Shown: in pieces, positions 33,026 through 45,159 of the stretch
Layout of the letters: each line of letters starts with the position of its first letter
Position numbering within the stretch: the stretch's first letter is position 1
From: Silene conica
Taxonomy: Eukaryota; Streptophyta; Magnoliopsida; Caryophyllales; Caryophyllaceae
DNA length: 64,000 nucleotides
Assembly: GCA_029255685.2 (NCBI GenBank)
Contig: CM055318.2
Span: 9,987,001-10,051,000, forward strand
Direction of reading: 5' to 3'
Notes under the pieces: model-generated
What the model was told of the DNA's origin: nothing
Seen by the model: only the letters and a program-made list of their open reading frames with translations
Database searches by the model: none
Made by a program: the position numbers and the translations under genes

Positions 33026-35619
33026 TTTTTTGAGTATTGTCACCGTGTTTCATTTTTCTTAGGTGAAATGTTTTTTTAAACACGTGGTTGGCTTACGGAA
33101 TGAGTTATTTTTCCATGGTAATTTGTTTGTCATCTGATTCTGGGATAGAAAAATGGAAAAGCTTTCGTCGTAAGTAGACTCAATCCTTATTAAATGTCTC
33201 AAAAACTTATCCGGGAGAAAAGTCTCATGGTATGATTATTAATAGTCTATGTTCTTCTTACTAATTAAGACAAATATGTGGTATTGTTTAATATGTCTGA
33301 CTTAGTGTCGACGAGAGAAAAGTATGGAGATATTATTTGTTTGGTTCATGTTAGTTTTGAGCCAAATAATATCATTCTCCATTAATTCGAGTTATATGTT
33401 TGTTTCTTGCATCACCTGTTAATTCTTGTCCTTTGTGGATTTAGAAACAGAGCGAGAATTATTATATGTTTGACTTGTTAATTCTCTACGTACTTAGAGC
33501 GTGTGATTATTTTTTCAATAATTAGTTTATTGGAAATCACGTTTTTTTTAACCTCGTGTTTCTGGTTCATTATGGCAATGTGTTTGGCCATGTATATATG
33601 TTTACCGCATTACTTTATTCATTTCTTTGATTACTTATCATATATGGTCCATGTCTCTATTTTTTATATTTCAATCTATTTTTTATTTTATTTGTGGGTA
33701 GTTAAATGTTAAGGATGCATCGTGAGATCGTATGTTTTTTCCCTTCTTTTGACATGATCGATTCACGCTATATGAGTGTGTATTAATTATTTTGTCATTT
33801 TATAAAATGTTTGATATGTTCCAACATTTTATGGTAAAAGTGGAAACCAACTTCAAACTTAGAGTTAGAACTCTTAGTATATGTGTTGGTTGTGAATAAT
33901 TGTTTGATATGAAAGCGTAAATGAGGGAAAAAATATGCGTCGATCATACAATAAAAAAAATATGCGTCGATCATACAATTTTTAAACACTATGACATTGT
34001 GTTGTTTTAGGTGAGAGAAATTGTACATCACTTGATATATGATTAAGTGAAATATAATGATCAAGTTTCCTTCTTATAGATTAGGAAGAATTTCTTAAAT
34101 ATGTTTTAAGGAAATTTTGTTCGCTCTACATAAGTTTTCGGTAGTAGATTGATCATTCATCTTAACATTTGTCAAACTTTGTGTTTAAAGTGACCCACAA
34201 TATTTATTCACTTAGATGTGTTTCTAAGTGTTGGCGAATGCTAGTAGATCTATGTATTGTATTCGTTACAATACAAATCAATAACTATCTATTGGTGAGT
34301 GGGAGAATTTTAAAGAACCCATTGAGACACCAATGATAGTTTAACTTCTCTTCATGTTTGGATTGTGGGAGTAGTTTCATGATCCAAGGTAATGATTAGA
34401 GTTTGTCTAATAATGAGTAAAATATTAACTTGTATGTCAAGTTATAAGGATTAACATAAGGTCAATCTTTATGGTATCTTGCTCATTATGAAGGATAGTG
34501 GGAGTTGTTTCCATCTATTCGGTTTTGTACCGTTTTTAGTAAGTGGGAGCTATCACCTTTAGTGAGAGTTTTCGCCAAGTAAAAAAAAAAATATAGATTG
34601 TTATTATGAGAGTATAGACATTGTGATAACGTGTGTTTATGACAGTTAGGTTTAGATTATTATGAGATATGTTCTCAAATGTTCGGATTTGTTCCGCTTT
34701 TCTTCTAAATTTTGGTCATTTATTTGGATTGTTTTCAAATGAATAAAAAGACTATTTCGTATTAAGTTCCTCATAAAAAGTTTGCATAAACTGATCAGCT
34801 GAGTTTGTCTCAAATGATTAAGATGCATGATATATATTGAGTATTAGCTTATTCATGTGTTGAATGAACTTTGTAAATATATTTCATATTCCATAAATCA
34901 TTTGTTTGATGTTTTGTTGGAATGGTGGAATTAATGTGTTATATCAAAATTACGTAGGAGAATAAGTTTCTCTTTGTTAATTGGTGACATATTGGTATTT
35001 AATTTAGAAGAAAAATAAAATTTTTATTTCTAAGCCTATGCTCAAAAGCAAGGAACGATTAAGTATTGTTTCTTGTTCTAGTGTAGTTGGTTTTTTGATG
35101 TGTATCTTGTTTAGTACATAGTTGAACGTCAATTTGTGATTGATAAGTATTTGTTACCTAATCAATCCTCTACACGCACAATGATACGTAATCAAGTTTT
35201 TTTTTACTTTTTGGCTTTTGTGACAAGAGTAAATTAGTTCTTGTGCAGGACTAAGAGTTGTCTTCAAGTAAGATTGACTAACAAGATTGTTGACGCATTA
35301 TTTAATAAGATGTGTTCTTAATTAGTTCATGTATTGAGCTGATTTGCGCGAAAAAGTCAACTTATTAAGTTTTAATCTTGTTGAGTTGTGGATGTGTTTG
35401 ATGATGAACATTTTTTGGATAAAGATTTGTATCTTTTGAAAATGTTCATATGCATTTGTTGCATGATGAGGCACATAAGATATCACCAAGCTTTTAGATT
35501 GCCTAATGACACAGGTAATCGCCTTGACACTTGTGTAGTGGGCAAGATGAGACTGAGTCAAGTTAACACTTAGTGAGTGCTCGAGATTATCTTTGTACAT
35601 GAGTTGTATGGAAAAGATA
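33026..35619 (+). other. E2 internal sequence, right of the gypsy insertion
   Basis: AT-rich with no supportable coding frame. It contains small inverted repeats, for example AAAATGTT/AACATTTT near 33806-33832 and a direct duplication of ATATGCGTCGATCATACAAT near 33933-33980. It is the continuation of the internal region that ends at 22449. Confidence 0.6.
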
Positions 35620-36823
35620 TGTTGGAGTAGTGTCCTCCACAATAGTGCGTCTACATAATAAATCTCGTACAAGGAATATGTCAGGGATTTATTTTACATA
35701 TATGTCAGCTGGTCAACGTTAATCGGTAATGATTGGCTGACTAGAGTTTGACATTACTGTCGTGTGACGGCGGTGACCAGCTGATCCCTTTAGGTCACAC
35801 CTATAGGATGATGCCCAAATGGAAAAACTAATTATTTGTATTTGATACAATTATATTAAATCCTTGTATTACAGGACTTTTAAATAAGTCATGTGAATAT
35901 ATATTTGATGACAAGTTACAAACTTGGGCCAAGGGGATTTATTATTTAATTATTTGATAATTAATTAATAAATATAAATGAGATTTTATAATTAATAGTT
36001 AATTATATAAATTTCTACGACATGTGTATATATATTTGAGGCGAAGATAAATAGCTATTTAAACTTACAAGAGATTGTAAAATTAGCTAATAAGGGTTCA
36101 TAAGTTATATTTTATACTGATAAAATAGTCTAATAAGAACTTAATTGTTAAGTGGTTATTAATTGTTGATTTGTATTATTTAATTGTTAAATGATCAATT
36201 TAATAATTAAGTAAGATAATTAAATATAAGACTTATAAGCATTTGTGGGACAAATGTCGGAAATCGAAATGGACCAAAATGGGCCCATTTGAACCATAAT
36301 ATATATAAGGTCTTATTAAACATATTTGTCAAAGTTTGGTGCTGTAAACACATGGCATGTTCCCATGAATTGTTTACATTTCAAACCCTTATATATACCC
36401 CTCATTATACAAATAAATCCTCTTAATTTTTAAGAGAGAAAAATCCTCATAATAATAAATATATCATAATGTTATTAGTGTAATAATATTATCACATAAT
36501 ACAAGGTTTACTACTAAATTTACCTAGTTAGTAACTTAGTAGTTTTTGGGATAATCTTGGGTGTATCCTTAGGAGACCATCTATTTGGTGGTTAGTAGTC
36601 TTGGAGGATCTTTCTTATTCCATAGCTCAAGAACAACAATAAGGAAGGAGTCCTTTTGTTGTGCCAATTATCTTGCTTATACAATGTAAGGATTTTTATC
36701 TTAAGATGGTTTAATACCATCTTTTATATTTTTGTTTGCATGCATGTAGATTTAGAACATTTTAGATTATATTGTAATTTTAAGATCACAATATGAGTAT
36801 TAATATGGTCTAAATAACTAACA
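35620..36823 (+). repeat. 5' LTR of the truncated copia element
   Basis: 1204 bp. It contains a two-stem fold: outer CAGCTGGTCAAC/GGTGACCAGCTG (35706-35717, 35772-35783) and inner CGGTAATG/CATTACTG (35724-35731, 35752-35759). The same fold with different sequence occurs in the LTR at 54154. Confidence 0.8.
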
Positions 36824-38776
36824 AGTGGTATCAGAGCATTGTTACATACATGCATGTTGTCTTAAGACGATTTTAGTAATCTATGAGATAAATTAGTAAA
36901 ATTGATATTATGTCATTAAAAATAGCTTTTATCACATAATATGGTCTTGCATGTATATAATATGGTCTTAGAATGATATGGGACGAAAATTTGATTTTTT
37001 GTTATTTTATTTATTTTTTATGACTTTAAATGGCATAAAATTATGTTAAAATGCATTAAAACTAAGTAAAAGTTAATTATTTTTTGTTGCATGTTAATTT
37101 TATACATGTTTATTTAGAAATAACTACATGCATGTTCTATTTATGATAAAAAGAGAAATTTTAAGTTAATGTGATTAATTTATTTAGTTTAATGATTTTT
37201 ATTTGATAAAAATGGGCTAATAGTGGTTATTTTGTAAATAATTATTGATTTAATTTTTGGGCTCAAAATTTTTGAATTCTTAGCTCCTGGAAATTTTTCC
37301 AAAATATATAAAATTTGATTTTAAAGTTATTTCAATTTTTATGGTTTGATTTAGAATTAAATCGTAAAAATTGTCCGTTTTACCGATTAAATTATAAAAT
37401 TGTTTTAAATAAATTTCAAAACTAAAATTTTCACTTGCATGACATTTTTAGTGTAAGACCAGAATGTTCATAGCTTTGAAATTTAATTTTCCATTAGTTT
37501 TTAAATTAAATGGAATTTTTATAAGATAATTGTGAATTATTGTATCTTTTTATCATGATTGTGTTTTAATTCCCATATAATTTCAAGATAATTGTTGAGA
37601 ATAATTATTTTGATAATAGACCAGATTATTAAGATGAGTAAGGCTTAAAATTGTTTTAAGAATTAATTGTGAATTTTTATTGGTAAAAATTCCGTCATTA
37701 CGAGCTCAAATGATCGTTGTTGGTAAGTTAGACGATTTGGCATGTCATTTTTACATAATGCATTTATATTATTCATTTAGATGGATGTTTCTTAGCATTA
37801 TAATTATGTAATTTTCCTAATATGGCCATAGGTAGAAATTGGTATTTCCCGTAATGTAAGGGAATATCGATTTGTTTTGTAATTAATTGCGATTTCGTAT
37901 CGCCTAATTTGTAATTTATTAATAGTTTTATTTTAATTTTATTAAAAATTGTATAATAGGTTATTGCAATGTAATTTAATTAATAGTAGTTAGATGAAGC
38001 ATCTAAAGATGGATTTTTCATGAAGACGGTGTTTTCGGAAAAGAGATCCGAAATCCTAAAGAAGGAGGGCAATTTGTGAAGACTCAAGGGACCAAGGAGT
38101 TGGTTTCCGATGTGTAATAATTTTAGTTAATTATATTAACTAGGTGGCCATATTAGGACTTGTTAATTTACATTTATGCATTCATGCCAAATCGTCATCA
38201 CTACATATTTATTTATTTATTTTTCGTTGTTATCGATTCAATTGTCTACCATTCACCATTTTTGTTCACTTAATAGTGATAGACAATTAAATTGATAAGA
38301 TCTCTCACTTTTAAAAATGAGATAAAGCCTTACCAAGTATTAGCACCGATGAATCCCTTCTTCATTAGAGGTAGGCTCGGCTCACCGGAGTACTCTCTTT
38401 TTACGTTGGGTAAGTAGGGTAATAAAAGTTATCACACGTGAAAATTGGTTGGACTCAACGGGATTAATGTGGGATGAATCGGCCTCACCGTGCCCATAGT
38501 TGATTCCGGGGTTAAAATGATAAATTTTAAGAAAATTCATCAACCAAGAGTTCTATTCAGTAGAATCAGTCAAAATGTTGACTCACCAAATTTATATAAA
38601 TATGGGATGAAACGGCCTCACCGTGCCCGTGTTTATATTATAAAGATGGGTCTTGGAATCGTTTATATAATTCAGTGGGAGATCGTTATATAAATGCTAA
38701 CTTGTTAAAATTGTTTTACAAGTATTTTATGATAAATGTTGATTTTCTTTTCATTCCCGTTTTGTAGTAAATCACA

Positions 38777-39031
38777 ATGGCTTCTTCTAGTCAAACCGCT
38801 ACGATTTCTAAAGAATCATGGCTCCGCCAGTTCATGGACAAATATGTTTTAAATGCTAATGGTAGTAATTTTAAATATTGGGAAGAACAACTTCGATTAG
38901 CTGCTGCAGGTGATGGTAAATTACGCTACCTTGTCGATCCTTCTCCCCCTCTACCAAGTACTAGGGCTATGTATGCTAACGGATGGATTATTATTAGTGT
39001 CGGAGGAATGATCAATTCAACTTCACCATAA
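38777..39031 (+). pseudogene. Copia gag N-terminal fragment
   Basis: About 70 codons from ATG (MASSSQTATISKESWLRQFM, then NGSNFKYWEEQLRLAAAGDG, KLRYLVDP) align with the gag start at 56969 (ARESWLKAFM, NDGSNFSDWEAALRNAAIAD, GKLKYLTEP). Similarity ends at residue about 69 (YAN). The last codons to the stop at 39031 are unrelated sequence. No capsid core or zinc knuckle. Confidence 0.8.
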
Positions 39032-39403
39032 TTTCCTGGCCAGGGGTTATATTGTGTATATAACTAAATGATTATGACAGCATATAGGGGCTATGTATGC
39101 TAACGGTGATGTTTGAATGATTTGGGGTATTGATAATCCGAAAGTGTTATGTTAGTTTGATGGTAGCTTAATATAACATTACTTTGTTACTTTTTGGTCG
39201 CACACTCCATTTCCCGTATGAAGCATTATAGGTTGTTCACGTATTTTGTGTGGTGTTGTAAATTACTTGGTTGTGTGACCAAGTGTGTTTCTCTATCTTT
39301 GTGATCGAGTAAAATAATTATCTTGACTTTGTGATCAAGTGTCGTAACCCTTGGCTTAGTGACCAAGTGGGAGCATCAACTCGGTTGTGTGGCCGAGTGG
39401 GAG

Positions 39404-39783
39404 TATTAAATTTCATAACGGCCATGTATGTAACGGTCAAATTCAACTCCACTTAATTGCTCTAATTAACATGCTAATAAATTACATTATATCAGCTAAG
39501 TTAATGTGATTTTATTTGATTCATGTAACTCCCATATGTGATATCTACATATATACAAATAGAGAAAAATTGTATCAATGTAGACGGAGACAACACATAA
39601 TACACACACAAAGATACAATCTCTAGAGGCTAAGTCTACCATCGTTACGAGACTTGGGATTTGGGGTGTGGAAATATTCCGAGACTCTAGTAGCCGCCGG
39701 AGGTACTATATACGGTAGTGGGTAGTTAGCGAACACAACGATCCGATCGCTTCCGCATAGAGGTATGTCCTTATTTTCCTACA
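39404..39783 (+). repeat. E2 3' LTR
   Basis: 380 bp, TATTAAATTTC...CCTACA, preceded by the purine tract GAGTGGGAG and followed by the target duplication CTTAC (39784-39788). Confidence 0.9.
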
Positions 39784-40012
39784 CTTACCATACCATGATA
39801 TTCTCAACACCAGACCAATGAACCAAACAAACCTAGACCATACGCGACCACTAGACCATGAACACTTACAACCCAAGGAACTCACGACTCATAGTAACAT
39901 AAGGCACAATGCTAGCAATAAAGCGTAGCGAATATGGTGACACACAATCCATTGCAACAGAAGGCACAAAGCTATCATCAAAGCATAGCGAATAGAGCGA
40001 ACGCCCGTTAGA

Positions 40013-40162
40013 GCGTATAACCACTGCCTCTAACTTGCCAGAGCGTATAACCACTGCCTCTAACTGACGGAGCGTATAACCACTGCCTCCATCGGTGTGG
40101 AGCGTATAACCACTGCCTCCACGGTACTATGTATAGCGTATCACCACTACCTATGTGCCTAA
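40013..40162. repeat. LARD hairpin array 1: constant loop CGTATMACCACTGC
   Basis: Five tandem units. Each has the loop CGTATAACCACTGC (CGTATCACCACTGC in LARD-2) between short complementary stems that differ between units. The LARD-2 copy (48466-48617) shows them best: GTTAGAG/CTCTAAC (48466-48472, 48487-48493), GTCAGAG/CTCTGAC (48496-48502, 48517-48523), GACGGAG/CTCCATC (one mismatch), GTGGAG/CTCCAC, TGTATAG/CTATATG (wobbles). The right LARD-1 copy is near 45853-46003. Confidence 0.8.
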
Positions 40163-40527
40163 GACCTGGCCAGACCTCTCGATGCAATAACTGTACACCG
40201 AACGACACTCGGGACCCAGAACGTATAACTGACGAATCTGGCCACCCCCGAACATAGACCAAAATAAATCCCACATCAATGGGTGGCGTTAGTTCATTCC
40301 GATAGTATATAACTGATACTATCGTCATCTATTCAAACTAGAAAACAACAATGCACGGTATAAGTGATTGTACTAACATGCGTGAATAACATCACGACTA
40401 AAACCAGTAGAACATCATAACAGACTGTCCTAATATCAAATACATAGAAGTATCCAACGACATATGCAAACACAATATTATACAATCACTGAACACTACT
40501 CAACATGTGAATCAAGTATAAACAACC

Positions 40528-40859
40528 AAAGTTATAGTAACTTTAACTATAACATAAGTAATGGATGCGAGGTTATACTAACCTCAACTATAACTTCCAC
40601 ATAGGCCTGGAGGTTATAGTGACCTTAGCCAAACCTTGACACAAACCTAAAGTTATACTAGCACCAACCATAACCTTGAGTCATACCTCAAGTTTACGTT
40701 AGTCTCAGCTATAACTTTAATTCGTAATTCAAAGTTATATTAACTTCAGCGATAACTTTGAGTCGTACTCAAGGTTGTACTAGTTCAGCTATAACCCTGA
40801 ATCATATTTTCAAGGTTACACATACTTCACTATAACCTTGAGCAACGCTCTTGACGGTT
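40528..40859. repeat. LARD hairpin array 2
   Basis: A run of short inverted repeats: AAAGTTA-tag-TAACTTT (40528-40544), GAGGTTA-tac-TAACCTC (40569-40585), CTTGAG/CTCAAG, AACTTTAATT-cgt-AATTCAAAGTT (40723-40746), AACTTTGAG/CTCAAGGTT and CCTTGAG/CTCTTGACGG. The corresponding LARD-2 stem reads AACTTTAACT-cgt-AGTTCAAAGTT (49141-49164), where a T-A pair has become C-G. Further copies are near 46370-46705 and 48957-49290. Confidence 0.8.
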
Positions 40860-41859
40860 AGCCGTGTCGCCATCTAGGGTTTTCCTGGCGAACCCTAGTT
40901 GCGCGCACGACACCCATAACGACTTATCAACACATTATAATCCACAATTATGATAATAAAACATACATAAATATATGGAGCACAATTAATTCATGACAAT
41001 AAATAATCAAACATGTACCAATCGTATAAACAATCATTAAATCATATTAATTACATCAATTGGCATAAACACAATTAAAAGAGAAACACCTAGTTACCTT
41101 TTTAGCAATTAATGAAAATCTTCATAAAGAATACGACCAACAAAGCCTTGTCTCCAACACGTGTCAATAACCCCAAAAATGAACTTTAATGAAAGCGGAA
41201 ATCCAAATACTTGATATAGAAATTGTACGAAACAATAACTCTTTCGAAAACGCCAAAAGGAAAAGAGATTTCCTTCTTTACTCACAAAACAAGAGACCCA
41301 AAACGTACGTCTAAAGGTCCATACAAATAATTACCAATAAAATATTTTGAATATAATATATTGTAGAGGTAAGAGCAAGAATTGTGAAAATATAATTTAT
41401 GTATGAGTTTTGAAGAATAAAAGATATTCAACAATGAAGTCAAAAGAAGAAAAGAAGAACAAAAGAGATAAAAGAGGAAGAAAGGTGCGGCAAGCTTCGC
41501 GCACGAAACAAAGGGATTTTGACCTACTTGCCTGCTAGGTTAAAATCTATTTATAAGGAGATTAACTAATGGGCTTTTGCTCCATTAGCTCATACAATGG
41601 ATTATCTGTTTACAAATTGGACTGAGCCATATTAAAACCTATAGAGAACTTGAAATAGAAAAGTAACTAGTAAATTAAAATAATTAATTATTGCACGGAC
41701 GTTTTAACCCATCCAAAAGTAGATCAAAACGAGAAATAATAAAATATAGGACGGAGGTTATAAATATAGATTTCCAAAATATATTATTAAACTTCAAAAT
41801 AATTAATTATATAAAATACTTTCATAATAAAATATTATTATAAAATACGGGGTGTTACA

Positions 41860-44800
41860 ATCTAACCCCCTAAAAAGAAGTTTCGTCCTCGAAACTTGAA
41901 TTTCAAACATAAGATCAAAACAAGGTAAAAATTACAAGTGATCATCAACGAAAGTCATCTCGGAATCCTAACCGCTGCGCACTCTGATCCTTATTAACAC
42001 TCAAACCATAAAGAGATATCCTACATCCTTAATGTTAATATCATCTTCACACACTCTACAACCTCAAAAGAAATATCAAACTCATACCATCACAACCCAA
42101 GATTATCATTTATCTCAATACGATCTAGTCATCGTAAAACCACAATATTTTCACTCATGCATCACCTTTAAGCATGTGGTTAACACTAAAAAAGTCCATT
42201 ATATCCCACATACTATAACATCAAAGGTTCCCTCACTTCCACCAAACAAACTCAAAACCATTAAGTAGTACACTAATCAATGTGTACTATTCCATCTCAT
42301 GAACTATCTAACTTCCAGCTCTCGTACTCTAAACATTACTCCACCATCATTAACCATCATATATAACCTCTCAAAAACTTATTACTATTTCTCCAAATCC
42401 AAATAACTTTCAACAAACACTTCAAATATAGCTTACCATTCACCACAAAATATGACATTGACCAAAACCTCAAACAGATAATCTCAAAGCCAGGTAACTC
42501 TTCCAAATAAGCAAACTCTTCCATTCACGAGTGCCATTAAAATCATTGCTTCCATAATTTCCTCAAAGTTGGTAGTGCTTACTTTCATATACAACTCTTA
42601 ACCTCAAAAAGGCTTAATATAACTCTCGACAATCCTCAATATATGTATTATCCAAAGTCATCAATCTCAAACCTCAATCTCACCATCTAATCACCAATCA
42701 CACTCGCAAGATCCTAATTATTTTCTTTGAACACTTATCATCAATAACGCATTTCAATCAAAGCGTAACAACATCACCATGCAAATCTTATCACACATGC
42801 TCATATAAAAACTAAGCTTATAACCTCAATTCGTAGTCATGGTTTACTATCCATGAGTATCATCTTACCATTAAGAATCCACCAAAACACTGTATAAAGC
42901 TATGTCCATCAAACTAATAACATCCTCAAACTTTCAAAGCTCATATAAGACCTTTAATACTCCTTCTCCAAAATTTTATATGTCATCCTAATTCATACTC
43001 TCATTCACAAATGTTACTATGCTCTCAAACTCCAATAGTCAAACATCAAACTCAAAGATCTAACATTACTCCCAAAAGGATTCAAGCTTCCACCACGAGA
43101 TGATCACTAGTAGCTATAAAGATATTTCAAACATTTTCAAGTTACCATAAAAGAATAATAACTTGTAAACCAAAACAAAATATGTGCGTGCAATATCACA
43201 AAGCAAAGAAAAACATAGTTTTCGAAAGTATAAGCTCAATGAGAAATCAATGTAAAGCGGATAATTACAAAAATTCAAAGAAGAAGGAACTGAAGTTGGA
43301 AATAAAGAACAAAAAGATAGTAACAATAGACAAAATAGACAGAGGACAAAGATAAATAAGAAACTTTTGGTCTAAAGGCTCAAATAGAAGAGGTATGGTC
43401 AACACGTGCAAGGATGACAAGAATAGACGACTCCAAAACAAATTATAAACACCAAGCCGATACCTCAAGAAAAGATAAATAAAGCACGATAACCAAGGGT
43501 TTTACAATTCTCGTACAATCATCACTTAAGGTAACAACGCCTCGGAACATCCTTCCATCATATCTCCATAATACATTCAACACCAACAAATATCTATATA
43601 ACTGGCCCTTTACCATCACTAACTATATTCCTCAAATTATAGACTCTCAAGATTATCAACTCTCATGACCATCAACTCTCAAGAAATCCATCTATTCAAA
43701 CTTAATGAATCAATCCATAACAATCTTTATACCCTCAAAAGATGAACACCTCGATCCATTATAATTATTGTCAACATGATCGTTCACTAAGTCAACTCTC
43801 GAACACGTTAACATTAACATCTCACAAGTACATAAATTACAGTTCATCTCTCTCACTCAATCCTTTAAAATGCACAATCAGTATGTAAATATCTCCTCAA
43901 CGGATAAACCATCAAACATTTCATAACTCACTAGAAATCATTACCGATTCTCAATCCTCAAATATCATATTCCAATTAAAGACGAGCATAGTCTCCAAAA
44001 TCCTCAAGGTGCTCAATCTAAATTCCACAATAACATTCAATTCATTCCTATCGTTGTATCCTCGATCCATAAATAACTCACATAACCTTTCCTTTAACAC
44101 AAGACAAAAATCCAAAATTCCAACCATTAAGATCATAAGCCACGATATTCCAAAATAATATGATAAGTTAAATTCACTCATTATGTCTCTCACTTCTTAT
44201 GACACTATGAAACCACAATTAAACGTCTTATGCCAAATATCATTCACTCACTCTCTATCCTCAAGCACACAAAAGAACTTAAAAACCACTTATCCCAAAT
44301 GAGACTTCATCATAACAACTATTCCCAAAATAAACTTCATCTGAACAAACTCCAATCCCAAAGTTAACGTCTTATTAACAACCTCAAATACCAAAGTAAC
44401 TTCTTCTTAACAACCTCAAATCTCAAATTAACTCCCTCGTTACCAAACTCGTAAATGCACTTTTCTTTCATACCTGAACATCCAAATCTGCCAATAAATT
44501 CTAACTTGATACCTCAAGAAACCACAAGGAGATCAACCTCAAAATCACCTCAAGCACGGATAACATCACCGAGTGATCCAAAAGGATGAAAGTACGATAA
44601 AAGTAAAGCTCGGGTTATCAAGGAAAAGTTTTGACCGAGATATAACCAAGAATATCATGTAAGACGTAAAATACCAAGGACATTTTCAAAATTGACCATC
44701 TTTAAAAATGAACAGAGCACGCTCGAAAAAGTTATACATGAACAACACTTTTTTTTGTACAATTAACAACGAAACGTAACATAAAGTCATAAACAACACA

Positions 44801-45159
44801 ATATATAAACTGTAGATTCGATAAAATTAATAACGATGAACATTAAAACATAAACAAACAAATATACAGACCAAACATGTAATACAATTGATAACGATGC
44901 AAAACCTTAATGTATAAACGCACACTTGCATGAACAACACAAATAACGCAATTAATGAATATACGAAACATTAACGCATAAACAAATAAGTAGATGAACA
45001 ATACATGTACTATAATTAACAACAATATGAAACATTAAGATGTACACAAACAAGTCCTTAATTGTTTCTACCCCATTTACTCTCACTCATTTACTAAGTC
45101 ATTATAATTTTAGTCATAAACTACGCGAGAGTTGGGAGCGTGTTCGCTCTGATACCAAC
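41860..45159 (-). other. LARD-1 internal region, non-coding
   Basis: 3300 bp with no open frame that resembles gag or pol. The plus strand is rich in A, C and T and poor in G (many CCTCA, CAAC and TCTCAA words), a marked strand bias. It begins with the purine tract of the minus-strand element (complement TAGGGGGTTAGAT) and the block AGTTTCGTCCTCGAAACT (41879-41896) shared with Tekay. The primer site is at the far end (45146-45157). Confidence 0.7.

Larger units (their letters stand above)
35620..39040 (+). mobile_element. Ty1/copia element, 5' half only
   Basis: A 1204-bp LTR (35620-36823, TGTTGGAGTAG...AACTAACA), a tRNA-Met primer site (36826-36837), a long leader and the first codons of gag (38777 to about 38985). 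Homology to the intact copia gag stops there. No protease, integrase, RT or 3' LTR follows before E2 sequence returns. GGCTATGTATGCTAACGG occurs at the break (about 38963-38981) and again about 128 bp on (39090-39106), which suggests a deletion or repair event at microhomology. LTR and leader are related to those of the copia element at 54154. Confidence 0.75.
19497..39783 (+). mobile_element. E2: non-coding LTR retrotransposon (plus strand), host to a gypsy and a partial copia
   Basis: The 5' LTR is 19497-19884 (388 bp) and the 3' LTR 39404-39783 (380 bp; the 8-bp difference is an extra copy of GTATGTAA). TSD CTTAC (19492-19496, 39784-39788). A tRNA-Met primer site TGGTATCAGAGC lies at 19886-19897, and a polypurine tract GAGTGGGAG directly precedes the 3' LTR. 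The LTRs start TATTGAA/TATTAAA and end CCTACA, so the usual TG start is missing at both ends. Own internal sequence (19885-22449, 33021-35619, about 39092-39403) has no coding frames. It contains the hairpin array at 20322-21934. The superfamily cannot be assigned; the PPT style resembles copia. Confidence 0.8.
39784..41859 (-). repeat. LARD-1 left LTR, second segment
   Basis: Resumes the LTR after E2 and ends ACGGGGTGTTACA. It holds two hairpin arrays: 40013-40162 (loop CGTATAACCACTGC) and 40528-40859. It matches 45632-47699 with few differences. Confidence 0.9.

Noticed and set aside
35322..35672. 116-codon minus-strand frame ending in the copia LTR
   Set aside because: It crosses the boundary between E2 internal DNA and the copia LTR and has no family features.
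41860..45159. Degraded gag-pol in the LARD internal region
   Set aside because: I looked for RT, RNase H and integrase motifs in both strands and saw none, and the internal region is colinear with LARD-2, which also lacks them.
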